Below are positions 48,196 through 61,409 of a stretch of 64,000 bases of DNA, piece by piece. Source of the stretch: Ipomoea triloba. Taxonomy: Eukaryota; Streptophyta; Magnoliopsida; Solanales; Convolvulaceae. The notes beneath the pieces were generated by a model. It saw only the letters and a list, made by a program, of their open reading frames with translations. It did not search any database and had not been told where the DNA came from. Numbering within the stretch: the first letter of the stretch is position 1; every line of letters starts with the position of its first letter. A program made the position numbers and the translations under genes. The stretch lies in assembly GCF_003576645.1 (NCBI RefSeq), contig NC_044919.1, positions 28,168,072 through 28,232,071 of the forward strand, read 5' to 3'.

Positions 48196-49638
48196 TAAGT
48201 GAAGACTTTTTGTCACCTCAAGACTTTACAAATGTTCCAAAGATACATGAATTAGTGGTGCAGAAACAATATCTTTGTTGAGCATATATATAATATAAAA
48301 ACATAAATGAGCAATTCAACTATAAATTTAGATTTTTAGTTGAGATGAAATACATGCTTCAATTTGGTATCAGAACAAACCTTACATCGAAGGTCATGAG
48401 TTCGAATCTCCGCACACATACGAGACCGTGTTGAGCATACAATATCTACTATCTATCTACTATACTAATAAGAGCCAATAACTTCTACAATACTAATAAG
48501 AGCCAATAAAGTTATGAAATGTAAACTAAAAAAATGTACTTACCCATTAATTTCTATAAGAAATGTGAGGTTCAAACCTCATCATAATTAGAGTTCATAA
48601 TTATGAGTCTAAGGTTGGAATGGCATAATTATGGGTCTAAAGTTCGAACCACATCCTAATTAAAGTTGACATAATTATTGAACCTATACTATGAATATGT
48701 TAGAGTATATTATTGCAAAGTAAGTACTACATCATATTACTCTTATTAAATTAAATAAATTATTAGTTACAAAAAAAAAATACATATGCATTTATTTAAT
48801 TTCGAATAATTTCATTAGTTATATTGTCTTTATTTTGTACAATGCAAAGATCTTTACCTTCAAATTCATTAATTAAGTATATTCAATACATTATTCATTG
48901 TCTTCTTTTTACATTATCTTGTAATTAAATATCAAAGTTATTATACAAAATAATGTTATATATTTATTTATCTAAGTATTTTATTAATAACAACAACAAA
49001 AATTAAAAAAAATAATAATAATTTGAAGTCAATCATATTAACGACTTGGAAGATTTGTTAACAAATAAGACATTCAAATAACCCAATAAATTGAATTCGG
49101 AAACTAATCGAAATATTTTTGGAATACATCAAAGTTGTTCATTTACAGGTAAATCGTATTTCTTTATTAATATGATTTAAAATGTATAACTTTGTATTAC
49201 CAAACGTCCAAACATAGTATTTATACTATCATTTGTAGACTAAGTATTCAGACTAGCGATTTTACAAAATTACAAAAATTTATTTTAGTGATAATTATAA
49301 TAAACCTCTCATACATTATCTTGCGTTCATATACTTTGAATTACCGATGTAAATAAACAAATTTAACATTAAATTACATATGCATAAACATCTCTTATAT
49401 AATCTTGCATTTATATACTTTAAAATATTTATTTAAAAATAAATATTGATCATTATTCTATTCGCATAATATGCATAAAAAAATATTACATACATAATTG
49501 TGCAATTAGACTATGAGTTTAGATTCTTAGTTGACTGAGATTATCTTGTGATTCTTGTCTAGTTCCTTTCTGTACCACTGGTAATATTTTAAGAGACTTC
49601 TTAGACGGGCAAACCAAATTTAATTCATCGGGAGGGAG
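48196..49638. other. AT-rich intergenic; possible Helitron 5' end and SINE scrap
   Basis: About 48362-48435 contains GAGTTCGAATCTCC (a B-box-like word). At 48456-48508 TACTATACTAATAAGAGCCAA and a second ATACTAATAAGAGCCAATAA resemble Helitron 5' starts, but no 3' end was found. The remainder is AT-rich with no gene. Confidence 0.4.
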
Positions 49639-49833
49639 ATGCTGGCCGACGAGGCAAAAACCTTGCTAGGTTTTCCCCCAAATTGTCGTCCCTCCCCATC
49701 TCAGGTAAGTTCCTGTTGCTCTATCCATTTATTGAATTTCAGTCGCCTGCCATTTCTATGATTCTATTATATCTACTATATGGAGTTGCTGCGATTTAGG
49801 AAATTATTGAATTAGTTCTACCTTAGAGCGTTA

Positions 49834-49919
<86 letters not shown>

Positions 49920-51606
49920 GTATATGCCATCTTCTACTCTTGCTCTGTCCACCGGTGTTGCCGAAAGCTGACGAAATTCAATCACGCTACTTTGCTAAGA
50001 ACAAAAATCGGTTTCTATTTAATAACTTGAGAATTTGTGGTTAGGTTAAAGCTGCCTATAGAAGGAAGGTATGGGAAACTCACCCTGATCGCTTTCCTGC
50101 TCACGAAAAATCAAATGCAGAATGTAAATTCAAGATGGTAAGCATTTTTTCCTTGATGTACATGCCCAAGTATGGTTGTGTTTGTGCTTCCTTTTTTGTT
50201 ATTTGGAGTTTATTGGTCATCGTTGCCTTATTCTGAAAAATGAGTCTATTGCTGCAGATTTGTGAAGCATACAGTTGCCTGTGCTCTGGTATTTCTCTCT
50301 TCTACACTTTGATTAGTGAGCCTTACTGAGCTTAGGAAGTTGAATAGAATTCCCAATCAATGGAATAGCTACTTTGCACAGATTTTATGCCTAGGAGGCT
50401 TCTTGTGATTTACTTTTAATTATTCTGCCTTGAACAAAACCATATTAGTTTTTGAATTCTACTTTTACCATTTTTTCTTTGGTACTTTGGTTCAGAAGCA
50501 AACTGACGAGCAAAAGCTAGAAAAAACAATTGCCCTCAAGGCTAAAGTTACATTCGAATCTACTAATCACACTCTCAAAATCTTGAATGCAGCAGTGGTG
50601 TGCTGAAAAATATTAACTACTCTTGCTTAAGCATCACGCTGCTTGATGAAATATTTGGCAGTTTTTCCCTTCACTCTCCTTGTGTAGACAGTTATCTTAT
50701 TGTGAAGATCCATATATGATGTGAATATATTTTACATACTCCAAATTGCTTACATTTTTTAAAGCAGGCATTCCATATTATTTACGCAATTTGTAGCTTA
50801 GGTTTTATGTGATTTTTGCTGCATTTCTTGGGTGTCTAAGATTGGTTTCTGTTGTGAATCTAATACTCCCCGTACTTTTTTTTAATGTTATGAATGAATT
50901 GCAACTGTTTACCATGCAGAATAACGGGGTTTAGAAGTATTTATTGTCATGACTTGTCATTTCTTTTCCATGGAAAACATTGTCTGGAAGAATGTTCCTC
51001 TCCATTTCCTTGATTTTCAATAAAATATTATGGATTATTTCACCATGACATCTTATTTTATCTTTACATGATCAATGGGGTTCCTGGAATTTGTATGATT
51101 GTTGAGATGTGAACCACTGAAGTCTATAGATTGCCATTACAATGAAAAAGTTACTCGAATGACTTAAGCTCATATCATTAACATCTTAATGATGATTACA
51201 GGAGCAAGAGTGCAAAGTTCTCACACAGGCAAGTTACTGATGTGGACACCTATTTGACTTGATCTTCTATGGAGTGTAAAATCTAACCTGTTATCTGGTT
51301 AATATATGATAAATCTTAAACAGACTCATACTCGTATGTTGTGCGAACTGGAGTTCCAAGAACATATGGAGGAAGAAGGAACCAGCGACTGGTTGGATTT
51401 CCTTTCCTTTTTATAATTGTAGGTACAGTTGCGCTGGCAGGATCAAATGTGGCCAGGTGATATATTATGAAGTTAACATTACACATATCCTTATATTGCT
51501 TGGAGTACTTGTCATGAACTAAGTGTGATTTGAATGTGTGTGTGACATCAGGGCCTACAGAAAGGAAAAGCAGGCTTATCCTTCTCATAATCCTTTTCTC
51601 CCCTGA
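49639..51606 (+). CDS. Small J-domain protein with one membrane segment
   Basis: Six exons (49639-49704, 50045-50137, 50258-50288, 51202-51228, 51324-51456, 51552-51606) join in phase to 134 aa. A J-like domain spans about 5-65, with KAAYRRKVW and the HPD tripeptide at 35-37, which in J proteins stimulates Hsp70 ATPase. GVPRTYGGRRNQRL follows, then one hydrophobic segment at about 97-115. The tail is short and basic (KEKQAYPSHNPFLP). All introns are GT-AG except intron 4, which has a GC donor (51239-51240 region: exon ends at 51228, then GCAAGT). It matches a conserved small plant J-protein type; partner and membrane are unknown. An AATAAA lies at 51668-51673. Confidence 0.88.
49835..49926. 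repeat. (TA)n microsatellite in intron 1
   Basis: TA run inside intron 1 of the J-domain gene, ending in TATGTATATG variants. Confidence 0.95.
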
Positions 51607-52315
51607 TTGATGCAGGAGGCATTTCAATTATGGTTTCAATATATTGTAATATTGTATGTAGTATAGCAATAAATAGCAGAGTGGAGTTCAATTGAACCTA
51701 CTATATTAACGGCACTGTGGTCAAATGGCTGGCTGTATTTGAGTTTTCTATAATTCTACATTCTACATATATAGCAGAAGTGGGATGCCAAATGTAGTTA
51801 ATTGGGCTTGAAAAACACCCCAATAAAGATTGATTCCAAATTCTAAATGAGGTGGCATCCTAAAAATATAGTCACTTCTTATCTCCTTGGTTATCCCATA
51901 TCCAGAAAGACCTTTTATTTGTTGTATGGAATAAAGACGAAGTAGTTAGTGTAAGTGTAATATAAACAATTAAGAAAAGACGAGAGACCAGTTGCCGTCG
52001 TTTTCACTTCGCTTGAAACGTGGGGACAAGTAAAACATTTTTAAAGAACACACACTACAATTACTATTTCTGACAACCATCTTTAAAATATACTACATGT
52101 ATATAACTAAATTAAGTAAACTTTTACAATAAATCACAATATCAAAGCTGAAAGTTAAGAGGCTTTGCAACAAAAAGCAATTTCATTTTTCCACAAAAAA
52201 AAAAAGGGGGGAGGGGGGTGGGGTGTACAGACTACAGAGAGTCGGCTGTCCTCAATCTGCTTCAACTATTTCTACCAAACAAAATAAACCTGCCCCACTA
52301 AAGGAACAGCAGTGG
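51607..52315. other. Convergent 3' flanks
   Basis: Spacer between the 3' ends of the J-domain gene (+) and the transporter gene (-). It contains the AATAAA of the former and an A-then-G-rich tract at 52190-52225. No other feature. Confidence 0.7.
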
Positions 52316-55300
52316 TCATGCAGAGTGGCTGCCAAGTTGGCTTCGCCCAAGATGAGATATTCTATTTGAAGGAATCAGTGGTGCTTCTTCATCAGTGATG
52401 GAATCTTGAGAACCGTTCCTTGTTCCACTGCTGTTTACGACATCATCTGGTACATACAGATCAGATGACTTCTTCTCCATCTTAAGGTCCTGTATAGTCG
52501 GAAAAAAAACTCAAATTTTCACATTCTAAAGAAAAGGAAATAATAAACTTCAATTTATAGTACTCCGTATCTATTAAGGCAGAATAAAATTTTAAAAATA
52601 ATAATAATTAAAACAAAAGAGATGGCTGCAGTACTTCAGTATGTAAAAGCAAGATGAGAATAACTATCAATCCAGATGGAATTCATAGCCTTTACCTTAG
52701 CAGTTCGGTCCATAATACTTGCCATAGGAAGTTGGGATGCTCGAGACTCCTTTACCTTTAGATAGTTATACATTACAACACCACACAATGCTGGAGCAAT
52801 ACAAAATTGGTGTTAATTCAGCTGCTTAATAAATGACTCCTTGTACCAAAGCAAGAAAAGAAATATTACTTCCCCAACATTAACACGGAATAAGAGGCAT
52901 ACCTATGCCATAACCTATAATATTAAGCTTGGTAATCATTGACTCGGGGAAAACAATAGTTGATAGGGCAATAAGAATCCAGTCTTTTAAGACACCAGCA
53001 ACTCGGATCGTCACAGCACCAGTTCTACCAATCACCAAGAATATTGAGAAATTCAAAGCTAAAGCACAGAGCGCATTTGAGAAGAAAATCCAAAAGTTGA
53101 ACTGGATCTGTGAGACTTCCATTCCGGGCTTCTCCAGAAGATACCATGGAACAAAAAGGAACACAAAGCTGCACATAATGACAGGTTAGCATCTCCTTAT
53201 AGCTGAAGAATTTTCCAGCAGAGTATAATTGGAAACAACATTTCCCCTCTGAGAGAAAAATGCCTTTTCCACATCCTACATCCATAGAATGCTACTCTGC
53301 TTTTCAGTATATTAAGTGCCATATATATGTCCAAATGTCCAATAGCCAAGTTAGTATATTAAGAAAAATTTTTCAAATTTGCAAAGGGACATGCATAGAT
53401 GCAGTGATGCAAATGCACAAGTCTTGAAGATACAAACTGTGCACACTTGCATACAGCGTCTTCAGACTAGGCAAACAGCAAAAATAGATGCATCAGCTAA
53501 CAAAAAGTAGTATACCTGCATGGTGCAATGTAATATAAGCTAGTGATAGGATTCAGAGTTAAGCCCTTCTTCTGGAGAAGAACTTGAGTTAAGACCAGCC
53601 TAAGAGCTTCAGCAAATATCCCAGTGACCTGGTAAACTGTGCCCACAACGTTGAAGTGAATTTCCCCATAGGACGATATGACAACGCCAATGCTGACTAA
53701 TACCATGTTCACCAATACATCACATCTTAGCTTGTCAGTTCCACAAATTACCGCCATGAAAAATGTGGCAACTGGCACTGTATTTTTTAGAATAACACAT
53801 GGTACAATCAATTAATATGTGCCCCAATGTGGTAGTACTGAGAATTAAAAAGGTAAATGTATGTCTAAAGAAACATACTTAGAGCCTTGAGCATCTGGAT
53901 GAACGCTACAGATATGAACAAGTAAGCAGTGTTGCCAAACCTGTAAGAAGACAAAATATGATGATTTTATAAATACTCCGTAGCTATTAATGAAATGCCA
54001 CACTGCATCTCTGTCATATTTTGGAAGCTAAAAGTTTAAAATATAATCTCTATTTCAGCAATTCCAGCAAAAACAGGGGATCTTCTTTTACTTAATTTGT
54101 GTTAAAAATATCAACTGCTAGAACATGGCTTCCTCCATCACTAGTGAAGGTGAAGCATCCTCTTATCTTTTTCAGTAATATTGATACGCACCCAAAGGAA
54201 TGGGTAGTTTACTCATGCAATAAAAGGAATGAATGCAAGAATGGAAATTAGGTAAAAAAAAAAAAGGAATGAATGCAAGAATGGAAATCAGGAAAATCAG
54301 AATGCACAGATCAGGGAAAGAGCTTAACTCAAGGGCTTAGACAAGAATAAATCAGAGACACAATTATCTCCTTTTCTATACTTATTTATTTCTTTGCACT
54401 ATAAATTGGAATCTAGAGATGAGAGGAAGGCATCCAATCTTTTATCCTTAGTCTTCAAGCTTTAGTAGCTAGGCAAGATCCTCAAACTCTTGTTGGGGAA
54501 AGTCATAGTGACAATCCTTTTTCTTTTTCTTTTTTTTTTCAGTTTACAGTGAATAAAAGTACTTCCTTGTTCTTTTCTCTAACAAACATCCAGATGAAGT
54601 GTTGAGATATTAAGATCATGTTCAAGTAAGTGCCTTGATGGTTGGTAAAGATGGCATTTCCACTCCTAAGGCCAACTCACAGAAAATAAAATAGTGATTA
54701 TCAAGATAAATGGTATCTATGCTGAAAGAAACAACTTATGAAAATATGTAAGGCCTTGGTAGAAGTGAAACAATGACTTTAGTTCCAATTATGAATCACT
54801 TACCAAAGACTAGCTGCAAAGAAAGCACTAATAGGGATCACACATGTTGCATATCTGTAGATGCAAGAATACATCGTAAGGATCAGAAATGACAAAAATA
54901 TTCAACATAGATGTGGATGTAAGTTGCAGCTATCTTACATTTCAAATGTCATCTTGACAGGAGACACAACCTACACAGAACAAAAATTCACAAGTACATA
55001 AGTTGATCACCAGGTACTGTTATTGAGGGTATGCAAAAGAAGTTGCATTATGAACCACATAGCCAAAATAGCAAAAAAGGGGAAGGCTATGCATGCACAA
55101 ATACACAGAAAATGGTGGTTCCAGCTATAGCAGCAAATGGTGGATCCTTCTTTTTATATAAAATGTCTTACAAATATGAAATACTGAGAACACGGCTTCT
55201 TCCATCATCTGTAAAAGTAATGCATTCTGTTCCATTTTTCAGTATTATCCAGTATAGGTCATCTACAATTATCCATGAAGACTTATATATCCTTGCTGAA

Positions 55301-56235
55301 TGCTGACCAATGATTTCGAAAACTAATTCATAACCAAACTATCCCTAAAAAGGATTAAGAAGAAGAGCAAAGAAAACACAGGAAACTAAGTTTAGAATCT
55401 GCCATAAAATCTCTACCTTAGCTATAAAATTCCTAGTTTAGAGACCTGCCGGTGAATTTGCCACTTTATACAGATAAATATCTGAACTTATGAAAATAAA
55501 ATGAGATTCAAAAATCAAACATATGTGAACAAGGAAGCTTTAAACGTACTGGCCAACTCTTGAAAATTGGATGTCCTCAAGTATCATATGGATTGCATTC
55601 TATTTTCAATAATTAAAAAATTATATCAATCTTGCAAGGAAAATAATAATTCCAACTTTATTTAATATTTCTTCAATCCCATCAATGAGTACCAAAGAAG
55701 TAATGAATCTGTTGCTCAAATAAACTGGTACAAGAAAGAACATAAAGCAATAGCACTGTACTGTACCTTGAGAACACGGATAAGAAAGAATGCTACTAAG
55801 CCTGAAAAGCCCATGTGAATCATGGTGAGCGTAATAGGAAATGGGAAATTGAAATATTTTGGTGAGAGCACCCACTGCAAACAAACAAGAAGGCAAACAA
55901 AGATCATCAGTAATTTCAATTTAAATCCAGTTTATGTTTCATTTCAATTGTTTTTCTGACATTAAGTAACAAGAGCAAAAGTTTTTTTCTTAACTTGTAG
56001 GGAAACATCTTATGATTTCCTTGAATAAAAAAAAATCCCCCACAAGGCTAATATCAACTATACTATACCATAAAATGATGGGCTATATTTAGATAAGAAT
56101 GAAAAGGCATTAATAAAATAGAGTATGAGACAGGTGCAGGCAGCATACCTTGTTGTACAAAATAACCCCAGACGAAAGCAGAATATAAATAAGGAGATAT
56201 AGATAAGTCAAAAGAAGTTGTTTGTTGATCATCAT
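52316..56235 (-). CDS. Sugar-phosphate/nucleotide-sugar translocator (TPT/DMT family)
   Basis: Nine exons on the minus strand (56149-56235, 55767-55874, 54939-54970, 54804-54854, 53879-53940, 53516-53777, 52903-53168, 52696-52790, 52316-52489) join in phase to 378 aa, the usual length. Hydrophobic helices run throughout (about ten). Family landmarks: GVILYNKWVLSPKYFNFPFP (about 24-43), HMGFSG, VVSPVKMTFE, LYYIAPC, and GRTGAVTIRVAGVLKDW at 248-264. The C-terminal tail is hydrophilic and acidic (SSDLYVPDD; EEAPLIP) and lacks a plastid transit peptide at the N-terminus, pointing to an endomembrane rather than plastid member of the plant KT/KV-type group. The substrate is unknown. Start chosen at the first of two adjacent ATGs. 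Confidence 0.93.
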
Positions 56236-58738
56236 GTCTGGGTAGCAATGGTCTCCTGCTCCCCAAAGATGAAGGAAAAATCTGCTGAAGAATGAAGGCA
56301 GATTGGAGGTGCAATATTCAGTTTCAACTGCAGTTAGTCATCCAAATAATGAGCAGTTCGTTGTTACTATAAAACATTGTCAAAACGCTGATCCAATTGC
56401 AGACAGGGGTGACAATAGCAGGCTAGAAAATGCAACAGTAAGTAAATGAATATATCTAGAAAAGCATTTTAAAAAAATGAAATGAAGGTAAGCATGAGTG
56501 AGACAAGAGAAAGCATAAAAGAAGAGCAAATCGATGAAGAAAGAAAGCAAAAGGAGGCGGATCTGAGAAACGAATAAACCAGGGAACAAAATGGAGAAAA
56601 TCTATGCAGTAACTAATGCGCCAAAGCAATGAGAGATAATCATGAATCAAGGTACCTTGGGAGACTTTTAATAATTTCAACAACAACAACAATAACAGTA
56701 ACAATAATAATGTAGTAAAAAAACAAAAAAAAAAACAAAAACAAAAACAAAAAAGAAAAAGGTAGGAATGAGAATGCGATTGAATTCATACCTCAAGTAA
56801 GGAAGATCTGCTATGGGTGAAGAGTGGAGGACGATAAACCCTAGTGGTGAGAGAGCAGCAATTAATAAGGAGTGTGAGATCCAAGTGGATTACTGGATTT
56901 TAGTGCAGTGATGATGTGAGAGGGTGAGAAGCAAGTTTTGTCTCAGACTTAGAAGAGAGAGAGGGAGGGAGAGAGAGACCATGTGCGTGACTCCTTCCTT
57001 CCTCTAAACACAAATATATCGCATTCCTACCGCTGCAGCCGCCTGTCTTTGCTGCTGCTACCGCCACTGTTCTTCGTCTCCTCCTCCCAAATATAGACGG
57101 AGCATTAAATATAAATAAATTACTCGCAGATTATAGTTGGAATTTGCAACACGGAAATAAACTTAAAATTTCTTACCAGATTTGATTGTAATTTCACACG
57201 TGATCTCTTTTTACCCGGCCGTGTGGAGAAGACGATACCCGACCCGCTAGACCCAATATTATTCTATCTCATCTCATCTCAAATTCTCAGTTAGGTGGGT
57301 ACGAAAAATGATATCTTTATTTTTAGTATTTGGTTGTATTCGAAAAAATTGTATTGATGTGTTTGGTTTATGTTTTTAGAAAATTAGTATAATTGTATAA
57401 TTAAATATTTTAATTATTTTATTTAAAATAATATTATTTATTAGAAAAAAAACAATGATTTTCGGCAGAGACCAATACACATTGGTCTTTGGCGGAAACC
57501 AGTCCACCGAAAACGAATACGTGAAGGCTTTTGTACTAGAAGTCACCATTCGTTGTTCGTCGATGTAGCTTGGTCTGTAAAATGTTTTCCGTTGACTGAA
57601 TTTTTCAAATGCATCCAAACACTGGAAACCCGAAAAATAATTTCCAAAGAATCATTTTTCATATTTTCAACACACCCTTAATTTCTTACCAAACAATCAT
57701 TTCTTACATGTTTCTCACTTAAAAATTTTGTACATTACTCATATTTAACTTTTATATTTAATTTATAACTTTAATTGTTAAATTAGGAATAACTTTACTA
57801 CTTGTAAAGGCATCACTTAATAAGAGATGATCATGTGTAGAGTTGAAAATTGAAGAGTGGTAAAATATAAAATGATACAATGGGCATAGATCTAAAATTA
57901 TTAAGCAACTAGTCAAAAATAAAATAAAATTTTTATTACAAGGTACTCTTCTAGCATACATAAAAAGTAAGTAAATAAATAAATAAATACATAGATGTCA
58001 TAAAATAAATACATAGATACTTATTTAGCAACTAAAAGTTTAAATGATCTAATTTCACTTTAGCAATATTAGTTAAGTAGGAGTAGAAGTGTCAAATTTA
58101 GTATATTAGTAATACTGAAATAAGCAAATCAATCCTCTAAGATAAGGTTAACACAATCAAGAAATGAAACAAAAACAAAAGAGAACATTCGAAATCGCTA
58201 ACTAACTTTAATTGAAATCCTTTTTACTAACTAAAATATACGAGGACTAATAGCAATAATTATTAATGATTTGGTATTACAACTAATATGTAAAAGAAAT
58301 TCATATATAATAACATTTGAAAATGTGATGCCTTAGACTTGCGTCTAGATCTAATAAATCTAAAGCGAGCGAGCCTTATGTGTATTGTATTGTATTTCTC
58401 AAGGTACAGAAATTGTGTGGCAGTAGGTCCTCTTCATGACGCCTTGCCATAATTTAATTTTGTGCATAACAAAAACGTGACGATCAAAACTGAGGTCTAA
58501 AGAAGTCCGCAACGAACACAACGGACGCGCTTTCACGGGCACGGGCTTGCATTATGCAGACCAACCGCCATGGCGCCATCCAAACACAGACATATTCATT
58601 ATACTGCATCTACAATATTAAAGTCAACCGATTCAGATTTCAGACTAATTCCGCCAATGCAATGCGTCTAGACCTCAGTGGCATCAGTACAGAATATTTA
58701 GAATTCACCAGGCTGAGTTCCCTTGGCTGCTGCAATTA
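56236..58738. other. Transporter promoter/leader and intergenic spacer
   Basis: 56236-57000 carries the 5' flank of the transporter; a CT/GA-rich stretch at 56940-56985 suggests the leader and promoter, and an intron in the 5' UTR is likely. 57300-57700 has fold-back words (GACCAATACACATTGGTC) like a MITE. The rest is AT-rich. 58400-58738 is the 3' flank of the kinase gene. Confidence 0.5.
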
Positions 58739-61409
58739 TCATGTGTGTCCCGCACCCACTTCACCACCAATTCCAGGCCGCGTATTCAGAAGAGGCTGGA
58801 GTGCCTTCACCACAATGCCCATGTTTGGCCTAAAATCAGCTTCGTATTGTACGCACAAGGCAGCAACAGCAGCAAACTGCATCAACACACATACAAATCA
58901 CCACTCAATTCATCAACTCTACCCTACATTTTCATCTGATCCTCTCCCCATTGTCTTTTTGTGCTGAAACTATAATCCACTGGAAATTCATACAATCAAA
59001 ATCCAATTATCCACCTGCCTAGTGCCAGAATCACTGGGAGTGAACCAATAACAAGTTCCCCATTGGCTCAATATTAAGATGGCAACTTTTTTTTTTTCTA
59101 ATATACATTCTCAATCTGGATAGGGCAGTGATATCTAAGGAAAACAAAGCCCTTGTTTTACACATTTCCAGGTAAAATGCAACTTATTTTGCCAAAATAT
59201 TCACAATTCTAAGCAACTATAAGCAGATAGATATCTGAAGATGGCCTAGTAGCATCTCTTTTTTTGTTTCCATCATGAAAAATACATAAATGGGATGATG
59301 AATTCCATCATTTACCTTTGCAACTGCCTTTGGGGGATATTCTCCTCCCAGTCTTGCATCAACACATTGTCGAACCTTGTCTTCACTGAGTTTTGGGGTA
59401 GCCTAAAGAATGTCGCAAAGAATTAGAAAAACCAAATTAACAGAAAAGCTTAGATATTTTGGAGTTGAGCACAATACCCATGTAACAAGACTTTGTTGGC
59501 CTCGTGGTAGGGTATGATCAACAGGTTTACGTCCTGTGAGCAGCTCAAGAAGGACAACACCAAAACTATATACATCACTTTTTGAATTTAGCTGCCCAGT
59601 CATTGCATATCTACCAATTCACAAAAATAAGAATTAAAGATGCTTCAACATATACCAATGATGTAATCAGTTCAAAACAGGAGAGGACACAAAGGTTAAT
59701 AGTTTGACATTTCCTACATAATGTAACATTGGCGTACGTGGGGGAGAGAAGAATACAAGCAATATGCATAAAGTAGGTATGACTTATGAGAACCATATTA
59801 ACTTACTCAGGAGCATGATAACCAAATGTCCCAAGGACACGAGTTGAGTGAAGACGAGCTGCCATATCAGGAGACTGATTGGATAAATCAAAGTCAGCAA
59901 TTTTAGCTACATAATCATCAAAAATTAGTACATTGCTGGATTTGATATCTCGATGCACAAGTTCAAGTTCAGCTTTTTCATGTAGATATTCAAGGCCCTT
60001 AGCTGCTCCTACAGCAATTTTAACTCGCTGGGCCCAGGAAAGCAGAGGGCCAGGCTGAGCTCCTTTTACTCCCTTCCTCCCTAAAACAAACAAGTAAAAA
60101 CATTAAAATCTACTCCTTCACATATTCAGACAGTGTGAATATGCTGGAAAATGATAAAGGGCAAATTATACATACTCTTTTCCTAATAGTTTCTTTTACA
60201 ATTAAACTACCCAAAAAAAATAATACTCCGTAATAATAAAAACCAAAATGAATGGCATAATTTCACTGTTGAAAATATCATTCTAGTAGATATTCAGCAA
60301 AACCAATCTAGAAAAGTATGCTCAAGCTTTAAAAAATAAGAAAATAAAAACCCAAAAGTTGGAAATGTAATAAACTAAACTGGACATGCATCATATGAAC
60401 AACTTTAATGTTGGGAATTTCCTCTATAGCAATTCAACAATAGTGTTGCATGAAAGTCCATAAGGCAAAAAATAGCACAAGGAGAAGAATGGCAAGAATA
60501 ACTATGCTGAAAAACAATTCAGAAATGCTATGTCATACCATGAAGAATATCGTGAAGTGATCCATTTGATGCAAATTCATAAGCAAGTACACGCTGATTT
60601 CCATCAACACAATAACCAAGTAGTTCAACAAAATTTTCATGTTTTAACCTTGAAACCATAGACACCTGTAAACATCAAGTGCTTAGCAGTACTATCCGGT
60701 GAGGTAAAAAAATTGGTCCAGATATTCAGTAGCACCTGTGCCAAGAATTCATCTTCTGGTTGTATGCTAGCATCCAACTTCTTAATTGCAGCAGCCCTCC
60801 CATTTTTGAGGTCCCCATAATATACTCTTCCATATGAACCCTCCCCTATTAAAGAAGTAGTCTCAAAATTATCTGTGACCTCCCTAAGGTCATCAATTGG
60901 TATTGCAGGGACTGCAATAGGTTGAACTTTCACAGCTTGAACACCACCGGTTGAGGCATCTTTGCTGTGTTGAGTTCCGCTTTTACCTGCAAGGAAATAT
61001 CAACCTTCCCATCACTTCTAATTCAGCTGCCGATACCAGAAATAAATACATAATTAAATATATCAAAGACCAGAAATAAATATAAAGGAAGAGCAGAAAG
61101 GACGGCAAAACTTTGGTAATAAAAAGTAACTAGACATGTTCACCAAGGTACTGAAACTGAAATTGGAGCATATTTTGTCAATGAAATCATTTCCTAAGGC
61201 CAAATTGATGTGAGGGAGACCAACAGAAAAATGCAAGTAGATTCCTTTCTTTTCCTTCCATAAAAAGTGATAACATTTTAATTCATGCCCTATATTACTG
61301 ACAAAATAAATTGGGCTAATTTACCTGCTGAACTTTTCACAGTATGCAGGCCTCCCCCATCAGCAGTCTTATTGAAATCATCTTCCTCAAAACAGTTAAA
61401 GCAGCTCAT
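58739..61409 (-). CDS. PTI1-like cytoplasmic protein kinase
   Basis: Seven exons on the minus strand (61325-61409, 60736-60986, 60539-60665, 59807-60080, 59478-59610, 59316-59402, 58739-58876) join in phase to 364 aa, the usual PTI1 length. The N-terminus [10 protein letters not shown] has Cys3 and Cys6, likely acylation sites for membrane attachment. The kinase domain has a glycine loop [11 protein letters not shown] (76-86), Lys97, HRDIKSSN (197-204), DFDLSNQ (217-223) where most kinases have DFG, and [12 protein letters not shown] is characteristic of PTI1-like kinases, which act downstream of receptor or AGC kinases in stress and growth signalling. A 5' UTR exon is probable at about 62765-62890 with a CAG/GTACC donor. 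Confidence 0.95.

Noticed and set aside
48456..49560. Complete Helitron
   Set aside because: The start resembles a Helitron 5' end, but no hairpin plus CTRR end could be found downstream.
51316..51627. Minus-strand open frame of 103 aa
   Set aside because: Antisense to exons 5 and 6 of the J-domain gene.
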